A stretch of 6,739 nucleotides of DNA from Microcaldota archaeon (GCA_013331535.1 DUGF01000074.1:16784-23522), one strand, 5' to 3'. Positions 1-5,120 are shown, numbered from the stretch's first letter. Notes: generated by a model from the letters alone, not told the origin. Numbers and translations are program-made.

Positions 1-1047
1 CAGCCACAAAAACGCAAGGCCGATCATGAGAATCCCAAAAACATGAAGTTCGCGAAACGCCAGCAAATATGAATCGTAGCTCAGCACTTCCTGATAAGGC
101 GAACCATAGAACATATAGTACACCGCAAGCACAAGGAAGATGATAAGCATTAGATAGCCAAACACGCCGAACGGAAGAATAATCATTCCCAAATCTCCGT
201 ATTTCGGATTAATCATTTTAAGATATTTTAACGAGTTCCAGAATCCTCCGCGCTGCCACCTGGTACGCTGTTTCATCAAATCAAGGAACGTGCGCGGGAT
301 TTCGGTGAAAACATCGGCATCGAGAGAACAGCGGATTTTGTAATGATGAGACTGGATTCTCAACGCGATTTCCTGATCTTCCACAAGGCTCGTTGTATCA
401 AAATCGCCGACCTTGTCAAAAATCCATCTGCGGAACATTGAAAAAGGCCCGGGAGTCACCTGCACAGACTCGATAAAACTGACAACCTTGCGGGAAAACA
501 ATGCAAAAAGATATTCTATACGCTGTATCTCCTCCAAAAGGTTTTTTGCTTTTTTCACTTTCACTGCAGAGGCAACCGCACCAACAGTCTCATCTTCAAA
601 CAACGGGAGCATTCTGCGTATGGAATATGGACTTATGAATGAATCCGCGTCAAGCGTTGCGATTATTTCTCCTGTTGATTTTTTTATTCCGAAATTAAGG
701 GAATCGGCTTTTCCCGTATTTTCCTTTGAAATAAGAATTACTCCACGATTCTTGTATCCCTGCGCAATCTCGGCAGTTCTATCTGTGGAACCATCATCCA
801 AAACAATTATTTCCATCTTTTCTAGAGGATAATCAGATGCTAAAACCGAATCTAAACATGCAGCAATAGAATTCTCTTCATTGTAAGCAGGAATAAGGAT
901 GGTGATTTTCGGTTCCCAACCATGCGCCTGCTTTGGCCGCGGTTCCATTCTATTGAAATTCTTCAGATAAATCAGTGTGAAGAATACTGCTACGAAAATT
1001 GAGATGAATGATACTGGGTATTCGATGAACCATAGTGGCTCTGCCAT
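1..1047 (-). CDS. Membrane family 2 glycosyltransferase (processive, BcsA/HAS/PgaC-like), C-terminus cut by window edge
   Basis: 349 residues are readable from the ATG at 1047 down to base 1 with no stop, so the C-terminus lies outside the window. A hydrophobic segment at about 10-28 is followed by a cytoplasmic GT-A domain. Its motifs are: a nucleotide-sugar binding start ITILIPAYNEEN (48-59), DDGS (84-87), DAD with metal-binding Asp (133-135), TPGPF (198-202), the ED pair of the catalytic-base motif (223-224) and QRTRW (260-264), the QxxRW signature of processive synthases. Membrane segments begin again at about 286-311 and 335-349. The family (cellulose, hyaluronan, chitin and poly-GlcNAc synthases) polymerises a nucleotide-activated sugar at the membrane and often extrudes the chain; the sugar here cannot be told. 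Start choice: there is no ribosome binding site, but TTTTAAAA is centred 27.5 nt upstream, so the mRNA is probably leaderless. The family is clear; substrate and role (surface polysaccharide or glycan) are inferred. Confidence 0.9.
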   Translation of the reverse strand, partial: MAEPLWFIEYPVSFISIFVAVFFTLIYLKNFNRMEPRPKQAHGWEPKITILIPAYNEENSIAACLDSVLASDYPLEKMEIIVLDDGSTDRTAEIAQGYKNRGVILISKENTGKADSLNFGIKKSTGEIIATLDADSFISPYSIRRMLPLFEDETVGAVASAVKVKKAKNLLEEIQRIEYLFALFSRKVVSFIESVQVTPGPFSMFRRWIFDKVGDFDTTSLVEDQEIALRIQSHHYKIRCSLDADVFTEIPRTFLDLMKQRTRWQRGGFWNSLKYLKMINPKYGDLGMIILPFGVFGYLMLIIFLVLAVYYMFYGSPYQEVLSYDSYLLAFRELHVFGILMIGLAFLWL

Positions 1048-1070
1048 GGGAAAATGATAAACTGACAAGG

Positions 1071-1078
1071 TTTTAAAA
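1071..1078. promoter_or_regulatory. Palindromic TATA element between the glycosyltransferase and tRNA-Leu genes
   Basis: TTTTAAAA reads the same on both strands. Its centre is 27.5 nt upstream of the minus-strand ATG at 1047, right for a leaderless transcript. It is about 33 nt upstream of the first tRNA base at 1108, right for transcription starting around 1101 with a short 5' trailer. No better A/T box is visible between the two genes, so it may serve both directions. Promoter use is inferred from spacing only. Confidence 0.6.
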
Positions 1079-1122
1079 GGTGGTGCGGCAAAAAGTAACA
1101 TACATGCGCAGGGGTGGCGGAG

Positions 1123-1170
1123 AAGCTTGTTTCCAGTTCCGGGTTTTCGGTCTTGAAATAAATTTCGCAC
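1123..1170 (+). other. Non-canonical tRNA intron in the D-loop (after position 15)
   Basis: The D-loop is 59 bases long in the gene against roughly 11-13 in mature tRNA-Leu. A relaxed bulge-helix-bulge can be drawn. The central helix GCGG (1117-1120) pairs with TCGC (1165-1168), with one G-U. The 5' bulge AG|A is cut after 1122 and the 3' bulge AC|C after 1170. The inner helix runs 1124-1133 with 1155-1164, ten positions with two G-U pairs and one C-A mismatch. The outer exon-exon helix is weak, as is common for non-canonical introns. Excision gives GAG-C-GGTCAAA, a normal D-loop. In the precursor the 5' D-stem strand is held by the intron. An alternative BHB (cuts after 1125 and 1168) leaves an oversized 16-nt loop, so I prefer the first. 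Confidence 0.78.
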
Positions 1171-1193
1171 CGGTCAAACGCGTCAGACTCAAG

Positions 1194-1229
1194 ATCTCAC
1201 ACGTTCCAATCTCAAATGCGGGATAGGAA
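1194..1229 (+). other. Canonical-position tRNA intron (37/38)
   Basis: This 36-nt insert lies between G37 (1193) and A38 (1230). The splice motif has a central helix CTCA (1188-1191) with TAGG (1224-1227), including one G-U and one C-A mismatch. The 3-nt bulges are AG|A and AA|A, the inner helix is TCTC (1195-1198) with GGGA (1220-1223), and the outer helix is the perfect 5-bp anticodon stem. ATCT occurs at the start of the intron and again at the start of the 3' exon, so the cut could slide by up to four bases without changing the product; the stated position is the standard one. Confidence 0.88.
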
Positions 1230-1285
1230 ATCTGATGGCCTAGCGTCTTCACAGGTTCAAATCCTGTCCCCTGCAATAATTTTAC

Positions 1286-1297
1286 ATATATTTTTAA
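1286..1297 (+). promoter_or_regulatory. T-rich tract: probable tRNA terminator overlapping a TATA box
   Basis: An A/T-only tract with TATATTTTTAA follows the tRNA 3' end by about 11 bases. Archaeal RNA polymerase stops on T-runs, and TTTTT at 1291-1295 could end the tRNA transcript. The same tract, centred near 1292, is about 26 nt upstream of a start near 1318, which would give the 1344 gene a short leader containing its Shine-Dalgarno site. A second candidate box, TATAAAAAA at 1312-1320, would give an almost leaderless mRNA and fits less well. Both roles are inferred. Confidence 0.4.
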
Positions 1298-1332
1298 GCA
1301 CAAATGAAGAGTATAAAAAAATCGGATGTTCA

Positions 1333-1337
1333 GAGGT
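1333..1337 (+). promoter_or_regulatory. Shine-Dalgarno site GAGGT that sets the start at 1344
   Basis: GAGGT is complementary to the archaeal 16S 3' tail and lies 6 nt before ATG 1344. It lies downstream of the in-frame ATG at 1326, so it supports 1344 rather than 1326. The same motif with the same 6-nt gap precedes the pilin start at 4725. Confidence 0.7.
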
Positions 1338-1343
1338 TATCTT

Positions 1344-2597
1344 ATGGCAGATGTAAAAAATGTTTTGCTAGTAGTTTTTGGAATTATTATTTTCCTTGTA
1401 GCAGGTTATGCAGTCTATATGTACGCACTTCCAAGCCTTCAAAAACATGACGGAGAAGGCGAGGGAGAAAATAGCGCAGGCAATGCACTTGAAATATATG
1501 AAAAAAGCCTTCTTGTTGGTCAGGGCGCAACAAATTACGGATATATCTATGACGAAACGCTTGACGAGTATGTCATGAGGACAATACTTCGCAAGAACGG
1601 AGCAGTACGCCAGGTGACTGTAGAAACGCCAATATCTGAAAGAAATATTTATTTTACGGAAAACGACACGATAATGTGCGTAGAATACGAAGATGAATAT
1701 GCCTGCAGTTCTGTAAAGAATACAACTGCACCACTCTCAAAGTATCTTAAAGTAGTTGGGGGGCAATTTTTCAGCAAAGAAAAGATAGATTCTGCAAAGG
1801 AAACCTTCGAATTCCTGAAACAAAAAGATGCAATTACATTTGAAGAGGTTGTTGAAACAATTGAAAATAATGAAAAATGCTCAGAAGTAAATTTTGTCAT
1901 AGACTATTCAAACCTCACTTTAAGCGAGGCAATGAGCCTTAACGTAAGACAAGGAGACCCGAAGAGGTATGAAGCAAAGTTATGCTTCAGTGAGGAAAGG
2001 AACGAAGTTATTTCCAAGGAATTCGCATATAATTATCTAGGAAAAGACCGCATAAGTAAATGGGACCTTGTTTCATCAAATTGGAAGTATAATGAAGAGA
2101 TAATCGTTCCGGAAAATCTGACTGCTGGAAAGGCGATAACCCTTCTTCAGGCTGCAAGTGATGACCAGAATGCGTTTATAGCCTGCCTTGAAAAAGAAGG
2201 GATAGAACATGACAAATGCGTTTATTCCATGGCATTAGATAAAAAGAATCTCGAACTGTGCAAATTTGCAGGTGGAAGAAAGGACATTTGCATCCTCAAT
2301 TTGGCTATAATGGCTAAAGACACTGAGATGTGCAAACTCGTAACCGAATCTGGCATAAAGGATGATTGTTATATTGAACTTGGCGGAACAATGAAAAACG
2401 CCAGCATATGTGGAAGCATCCTAAATTCCACTAAGGTTTCGATGTGCGAGGAGTTTGCCACCACAAACAAAACCACTATAAAACAAAGCAACGAATCGCT
2501 TGAAATACCAGAAAAAGAGGCAGATTGGCAGAACATAAGCGAATATGATAAGAAAAAGATGGAGGAGATACTAGGTAAAGCTGAAGCGGATAAATAG
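1344..2597 (+). CDS. Membrane-anchored extracytoplasmic protein with a four-fold cysteine repeat, function unknown
   Basis: 417 residues. One N-terminal hydrophobic segment (about 6-28) is followed by a long polar region, so the protein is most likely anchored with its bulk outside the membrane. I do not recognise the middle domain (about 50-260; Cys 112, 121, 179 and 214). The C-terminal part (281-370) has four tandem units of about 25 residues, each with two cysteines: 281/292, 306/316, 330/342 and 356/368, with mostly helical-looking spacers and a repeated K/D-D/x-C-Y/V pattern. Similar Cys-paired helical repeats are seen in other archaeal exported proteins. All 12 cysteines sit in the predicted outside part. 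There are also nine N-x-S/T sequons (N107, 126, 190, 258, 352, 361, 375, 383, 397), so disulfides and N-glycosylation are possible. The tail (390-417) is charged and probably coiled or helical. The start at 1344 is set by the Shine-Dalgarno site; ATG 1326 would add six residues. The gene is convergent with rtcA, 14 bases apart. No function assigned. Confidence 0.85.
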   Translation: MADVKNVLLVVFGIIIFLVAGYAVYMYALPSLQKHDGEGEGENSAGNALEIYEKSLLVGQGATNYGYIYDETLDEYVMRTILRKNGAVRQVTVETPISERNIYFTENDTIMCVEYEDEYACSSVKNTTAPLSKYLKVVGGQFFSKEKIDSAKETFEFLKQKDAITFEEVVETIENNEKCSEVNFVIDYSNLTLSEAMSLNVRQGDPKRYEAKLCFSEERNEVISKEFAYNYLGKDRISKWDLVSSNWKYNEEIIVPENLTAGKAITLLQAASDDQNAFIACLEKEGIEHDKCVYSMALDKKNLELCKFAGGRKDICILNLAIMAKDTEMCKLVTESGIKDDCYIELGGTMKNASICGSILNSTKVSMCEEFATTNKTTIKQSNESLEIPEKEADWQNISEYDKKKMEEILGKAEADK

Positions 2598-2611
2598 AGG
2601 TTAAACTGGAG

Positions 2612-3631
2612 TTAAATAGACCCTACAAAGACCTCTCTGCTCTCTTCATTTATTTCTATTTTTTTGTTCTTAAGGAATTTTTTTATTATTTCCGAATTTG
2701 TGCGCAGATGTTCGGTTATTTCAGAGGTTTTGAACCGCGATTCTGTTTCTCCGTCTGCAAGAGCTGCATAAATAAGAAGCTGATCCGCGAGATGTCTATC
2801 TACGTCGGATTTTGCTGATTCTTCTTTTCTGAAATCGTCAATGGCCTCCTGCGCAACCGTTTCCGCACGCTTTCCTTTTTCCCCAAGAGAATAAGCCCCG
2901 CGAAAACCCTGCCACAACAGGAGTGCGTTTCCCGGAGACAATGTCTGGTCTGCAAGTATACGCACATTTTCTATGTTGTTCTGAACAAAGACCTTCTTTT
3001 CACGGATGGAAATTAATTCCGGTAAGGATGAAGAAGTGCGGATTAACACTCGTTTTCCTTCAGGTTCGTCTGGAACTAGCCATTCCGTCACGCCACGGGG
3101 AAGGTTCGGTTCGATTTCAAATTCGATTTCTCCACCGCCAACCGGATAAAACCCGATTTTCAGGACACGGCTTTTGATAACTACGCCCATTTTCCCAAGG
3201 GCAGGAACAAAAACCTCTGCGAAATAGTCATAACTTGGGGATTTCATGACGTGCGTACCGCCCCTAATTCGAACGACGCTTTTCTTATTTGCAAATAAAA
3301 GAATTGGTATAAGAGTCTGGGCAACAAGAACCACGGAGCCAGCGGTTCCGATGTCAAATTCATAATTGCCACCGATAATTTCTCCGGGATGAAAGACCAG
3401 TTCACTGCTTTTCAATTCGGCGCCTTCCAACGTTCCTCGACAGATATTGCGAACTGATTTACAAGCCATAAGATGTTGAGCCTGAAGGCCGGGGTTTGGT
3501 CTTTTAGCACGAATATTGAATATGCGAACCGGAATTTTTGTTATTGCTGAGAGCGAAAGCGCAGTGCGGATAATCTGCCCGCCCCCCTCACCTTCAGAGG
3601 CATCTATCTCAACTAATGGTGCTTCGGACAT
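2612..3631 (-). CDS. rtcA: RNA 3'-terminal phosphate cyclase RtcA
   Basis: 339 residues, the usual length for the family. RtcA uses ATP to convert an RNA 3'-phosphate to a 2',3'-cyclic phosphate through covalent enzyme-AMP and RNA-(3')pp(5')A intermediates. Visible signatures are: the N-terminal block EGEGGGQIIRTALSLS (13-28), the RAKRPNPGLQAQHL block (41-54), GTAGSVVLVAQTLIPILL (95-112), RGGTHVMKSP (123-132) with the following PALGKMGV (143-150), a YPVGGGEI block (162-169), and near the C-terminus VDRHLADQLLIYAAL (277-291). His280 in that block matches the histidine that takes AMP in characterised RtcA. There is no signal peptide, so it is cytoplasmic. No Shine-Dalgarno site precedes ATG 3631, but a TATA box is 26.5 nt upstream, so it is probably leaderless and monocistronic. 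Archaeal tRNA splicing leaves 2',3'-cyclic ends for RtcB ligase and RtcA may repair such ends; rtcB is not in the window. Identification is firm; the cellular RNA substrate is unknown. Confidence 0.96.
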   Translation of the reverse strand: MSEAPLVEIDASEGEGGGQIIRTALSLSAITKIPVRIFNIRAKRPNPGLQAQHLMACKSVRNICRGTLEGAELKSSELVFHPGEIIGGNYEFDIGTAGSVVLVAQTLIPILLFANKKSVVRIRGGTHVMKSPSYDYFAEVFVPALGKMGVVIKSRVLKIGFYPVGGGEIEFEIEPNLPRGVTEWLVPDEPEGKRVLIRTSSSLPELISIREKKVFVQNNIENVRILADQTLSPGNALLLWQGFRGAYSLGEKGKRAETVAQEAIDDFRKEESAKSDVDRHLADQLLIYAALADGETESRFKTSEITEHLRTNSEIIKKFLKNKKIEINEESREVFVGSI

Positions 3632-3652
3632 ACTTGAAAATTTGTTCCACTG

Positions 3653-3662
3653 TTTTTAAAAA
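3653..3662 (-). promoter_or_regulatory. TATA box of rtcA
   Basis: TTTTTAAAAA is centred 26.5 nt upstream of the rtcA ATG at 3631, with no ribosome binding site between. This is the standard archaeal leaderless arrangement. The sequence is palindromic, so a plus-strand start near 3684 is formally possible too. Confidence 0.65.
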
Positions 3663-3683
3663 TCAGTAGATTTTGATAGACCT

Positions 3684-3692
3684 ATCTAATAA
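3684..3692 (+). promoter_or_regulatory. Weak TATA-like box before the structured RNA
   Basis: TCTAATAAG is centred about 23-24 nt upstream of 3711, where the 12-bp closing stem of the candidate RNA begins. The spacing suits transcription starting at the foot of the stem, but the box is a poor match and the strand is inferred. Confidence 0.3.
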
Positions 3693-3710
3693 GTGGTTTT
3701 TGACATTCCC

Positions 3711-3861
3711 TGTATGGGAGGAGCGTATCTGGATCCAACGATTTTTCTAAGGTTAGAAACTAAAAAGTTTCAAATAGAAAGAGGCCAGCGCAATGATGCG
3801 CTGGCAAGGCGACCAGTTATCCTCCCATACAAAGAAAGAGCGTGAAATGAATGCCTTTCTT
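3711..3861 (+). ncRNA. Candidate structured non-coding RNA, unassigned
   Basis: Between rtcA and the pilin operon, TGTATGGGAGGA (3711-3722) pairs with TCCTCCCATACA (3820-3831), a perfect 12-bp stem enclosing 97 bases. Inside, CTGG (3729-3732) can pair with CCAG (3813-3816). Two arms follow. TTTCTA (3744-3749) pairs with TAGAAA (3775-3780) and encloses GAAACT-AAAA-AGTTTC (3756-3771). A perfect 8-bp hairpin GCCAGCGC/GCGCTGGC (3784-3791 with 3798-3805) has the loop AATGAT. The base after the closing stem starts another hairpin: AAGAAAG (3832-3838) with CTTTCTT (3855-3861), continued by GCGT/ATGC around a 7-nt loop with one bulged A. I find no convincing open frame across it. It is not 5S rRNA, RNase P RNA, SRP RNA or a C/D RNA by its motifs. 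The ACA at 3829-3831 invites an H/ACA guide, but the branched core does not fit the simple H/ACA shape. Strand and ends are inferred. Confidence 0.55.
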
Positions 3862-3887
3862 ATTGGCAAATTTCCTTTATTACTAAC

Positions 3888-3897
3888 TATATATAAA
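3888..3897 (+). promoter_or_regulatory. TATA box of the pilin operon
   Basis: TATATATAAA is the best TATA match in the intergenic region. Transcription would begin near 3918-3920, giving a leader of about 45 nt that carries the Shine-Dalgarno site at 3955-3960. The box lies downstream of the structured RNA, so that RNA would not be in this transcript. Confidence 0.6.
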
Positions 3898-3954
3898 GGT
3901 TTCTATCCATTCACATATACGTCAGAAAAGGCAACGAATTATAATAGATGTAAA

Positions 3955-3960
3955 AGGTGA
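3955..3960 (+). promoter_or_regulatory. Shine-Dalgarno site of the 145-residue gene
   Basis: AGGTGA, a six-base match to the archaeal anti-Shine-Dalgarno complement, ends 4 nt before ATG 3965. Confidence 0.75.
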
Positions 3961-3964
3961 CAAA

Positions 3965-4402
3965 ATGGGATTTTTAGATTCACTAATGGGAGATTCCGGT
4001 AAAAGCAAAGAAGTACGAACGGAGGTACAACAATCCAATGCCCCATTCAACGTAATTACCTCTTTTGCTCCAGTAAGATTGTCCGCAAGAAAGGACAACA
4101 TGGTGAGAATGATTGTCAAGTTGACAAATACTGCGAATGAACCTCAATTGGTATCTGTAGACATCCTGCTTCCAAAAAAGGAGCTCATTGGCTTTGAACC
4201 AACCTGCATAAACAAGCATATGGAAAAAAGACTTGGAGAAATAAAGGCAGGGGATTCCGTAGAATTAGTCATTCCGATATGGGGAAGCAACCAGACAAGA
4301 GATGGGAATTACCCTATGGAATTAACCGCATATTCACATTATATCAATTATGATAAGGTACTCAACTACGTGAAGAAAAGAATAACCTTACGGGTTGTAT
4401 AA
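3965..4402 (+). CDS. Predicted beta-sandwich protein in the pilin operon, function unknown
   Basis: 145 residues with no signal peptide or membrane segment, so cytoplasmic by sequence. After a short N-terminal stretch that may be amphipathic (MGFLDSLMGD) and a linker to about residue 27, the rest alternates short strands and turns: VRMIVKLTNTANEPQLVSVDILLP (47-70), the EIKAGDSVELVIPIWG stretch (92-107) and a last strand RITLRVV (139-145). The pattern of 'ligand terms, not-N-terminal strand pairs, then GEIKAGDS' resembles the Ig-like or CARDB-type sandwiches common in archaea, but I do not recognise a named family. It has a single cysteine (81). The stop is one base before the first pilin ATG, so the two are almost certainly co-transcribed and translationally coupled. 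The context suggests a job in pilin handling or surface assembly, perhaps on the cytoplasmic face; this is inference. Confidence 0.85.
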   Translation: MGFLDSLMGDSGKSKEVRTEVQQSNAPFNVITSFAPVRLSARKDNMVRMIVKLTNTANEPQLVSVDILLPKKELIGFEPTCINKHMEKRLGEIKAGDSVELVIPIWGSNQTRDGNYPMELTAYSHYINYDKVLNYVKKRITLRVV

Positions 4403-4403
4403 A

Positions 4404-4661
4404 ATGACCAAGAACATAGCAAAAGGGCAATTATCCGCGGAAATGCTGATTCTGATCGCAGTAATACTAGCAATAGTAGCGATTGTGGCAACCCAGCTAA
4501 TAGGCACTGCGCAAAAAACCAGCGAGAAAATAGAGGTTCAGAGTGCGGCGATTTTGGAAAAGACAGAACAGGCAGTAAAGGGAAAAGGCGGGGATTTTTG
4601 CGTGGATGACATAGATTGCCAGTCCAATAGCTGCAATACCCAGGAAAAATCATGCACATAA
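4404..4661 (+). CDS. Small type IV pilin-like protein with class III signal peptide and four-Cys tail
   Basis: 85 residues. The N-terminus MTKNIAKG|QLSAEMLI matches the class III (archaeal type IV pilin) signal. It is a short basic leader with Gly8 before the cut, Gln9 as +1 and Glu13 at +5 in the QxSxE pattern processed by EppA-type prepilin peptidase. A hydrophobic helix (about 14-33) follows, then a helical stretch with charged residues (34-62). The tail carries four cysteines, C66, C72, C77 and C84, in a C-x5-C-x4-C-x6-C pattern that suggests two disulfides outside the cell. The mature protein would be about 77 residues, very short for a pilin, so the head is almost only this Cys knot. 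Start: ATG 4404 is chosen over an in-frame TTG at 4395, which would overlap the upstream gene; no clear Shine-Dalgarno site, so translation probably couples to the upstream stop one base away. The class is well supported; minor or tip pilin role is a guess. Confidence 0.88.
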   Translation: MTKNIAKGQLSAEMLILIAVILAIVAIVATQLIGTAQKTSEKIEVQSAAILEKTEQAVKGKGGDFCVDDIDCQSNSCNTQEKSCT

Positions 4662-4673
4662 GATGGCTATTGG

Positions 4674-4708
4674 CTTGTAGCTACTAGCACCTAGAGGTTA
4701 GTACCAAG
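4674..4708 (+). other. Imperfect hairpin between the two pilin genes
   Basis: CTTG (4674-4677) can pair with CAAG (4705-4708), TA with TA, CTA (4681-4683) with TAG (4699-4701), and CTAG (4684-4687) with CTAG (4691-4694) around a CAC loop. That is 13 pairs with small bulges in a 63-base gap. It might shape mRNA processing or the ratio of the two pilins. Weak evidence; it could be chance. Confidence 0.25.
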
Positions 4709-4713
4709 AAACA

Positions 4714-4718
4714 GAGGT
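4714..4718 (+). promoter_or_regulatory. Shine-Dalgarno site GAGGT of the second pilin
   Basis: GAGGT ends 6 nt before ATG 4725, the same motif and spacing as at 1333-1337. It supports the short MPRGQ N-terminus as the true start. Confidence 0.7.
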
Positions 4719-4724
4719 ATAACA

Positions 4725-5099
4725 ATGCCCCGTGGTCAGGTCTCTATCGAATATCTATTTTTGGCGCTTATTATGTTGGCAGCATTAACCTTTTCCATAG
4801 CCGCATTAAGTGGAATTAGGAATTACGCGGAAGAACAGAAAAAACAGATAGAACTGGATTCAAACGCAGAAAAACTCTTTTTAGAAATAGAATCGGTTTG
4901 CGCACTTGGAAATGGAAATTCCCGGATTATTAAACTCGATGAAGAAAATTCCGTAAGCTGGACAGAAAGTGGGTTTACGATTTCGAATTCAGATAGCGAA
5001 ACTAAAGCCGCCCAAAAAAACACTACCTGTAAGGTTGAGGGAAGCGGAAAAGGAAGCGTAATGATAGTAAACCAGGGCGGAAAAATAAAAATAACGTAA
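4725..5099 (+). CDS. Type IV pilin-like protein with class III signal peptide
   Basis: 124 residues. The leader is only MPRG, then Q5VSIE9: Gly4|Gln5 cut, Glu at +5, as in EppA-processed archaeal pilins. The hydrophobic core is LFLALIMLAALTFSIAAL (11-28), which would pack in the pilus core. A helical continuation rich in charge (33-57) leads into a beta-rich head with two cysteines (C59, C102) that could form one disulfide linking the helix end to the head. The C-terminus is short and strand-like (GSVMIVNQGGKIKIT). A sequon NTT (99-101) adjoins Cys102. It lies 63 bases after the first pilin with its own Shine-Dalgarno site, on the same strand, so it is probably in the same operon. No pilus ATPase, platform protein or peptidase is in the window, so those would be encoded elsewhere. 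Confident in the class; whether it is the major pilin is unknown. Confidence 0.92.
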   Translation: MPRGQVSIEYLFLALIMLAALTFSIAALSGIRNYAEEQKKQIELDSNAEKLFLEIESVCALGNGNSRIIKLDEENSVSWTESGFTISNSDSETKAAQKNTTCKVEGSGKGSVMIVNQGGKIKIT

Positions 5100-5120
5100 T
5101 AAGAAGAAAAATGTAAAACT

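Larger units (their letters stand above)
1108..1275 (+). tRNA. tRNA-Leu(CAA) with two introns
   Basis: The acceptor stem GCAGGGG (1108-1114) pairs perfectly with CCCCTGC (1268-1274), and the discriminator is A1275. U8/G9 are at 1115-1116. The D-stem is GCG (1117-1119) with CGC (1179-1181). The D-loop ends with the usual GGTCAAA (1172-1178). The anticodon stem is TCAGA (1183-1187) with TCTGA (1231-1235), and the anticodon CAA is at 1190-1192 after U33. A 15-nt variable arm (1236-1250) can form a 3-bp stem, and C1250 can make the Levitt pair with G1122. The T-arm is ACAGG-TTCAAAT-CCTGT (1251-1267). The long variable arm and A73 fit leucine rather than serine. No CCA is encoded. The gene is 168 bases long; removing the two introns at about 1123-1170 and 1194-1229 leaves 84 nt, a normal tRNA-Leu with all arms intact. 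It reads UUG codons. Identity is near certain; exact splice points are inferred. Confidence 0.93.
3632..3964. other. Intergenic region between rtcA and the pilin operon
   Basis: These 333 bases have no supportable protein gene. In order they hold the rtcA TATA box, a weak plus-strand box, the structured RNA candidate (3711-3861), and the TATA box and leader of the downstream operon (3888-3964). Nothing else was recognised. Confidence 0.75.

Noticed and set aside
413..832. 139-residue plus-strand open frame
   Set aside because: It is antisense to the glycosyltransferase, whose minus-strand frame shows all family motifs; this frame has no recognisable domain.
1073..1303. 76-residue minus-strand open frame
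   Set aside because: It runs across the tRNA-Leu gene; its LLQGTGFEPV stretch is the usual artefact of translating a tRNA T-arm in reverse.
1326..1343. Earlier in-frame ATG for the Cys-repeat protein
   Set aside because: The GAGGT site lies after this ATG and 6 nt before ATG 1344, so 1344 is preferred.
3711..3831. Miniature inverted-repeat element
   Set aside because: The 12-bp ends look like terminal repeats, but no target-site duplication flanks them and the interior has ordered helices, which fits a folded RNA better. A genome-wide copy search could reopen this.
3711..3861. 5S rRNA, RNase P RNA, SRP RNA or box C/D RNA
   Set aside because: Key conserved motifs of each are absent; the AATGATG resembling a C box is partly within the paired hairpin and no D box is paired with it.
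4395..4403. In-frame TTG start for the first pilin
   Set aside because: It overlaps the upstream gene's end; ATG 4404 follows that stop by one base and gives a normal basic leader.
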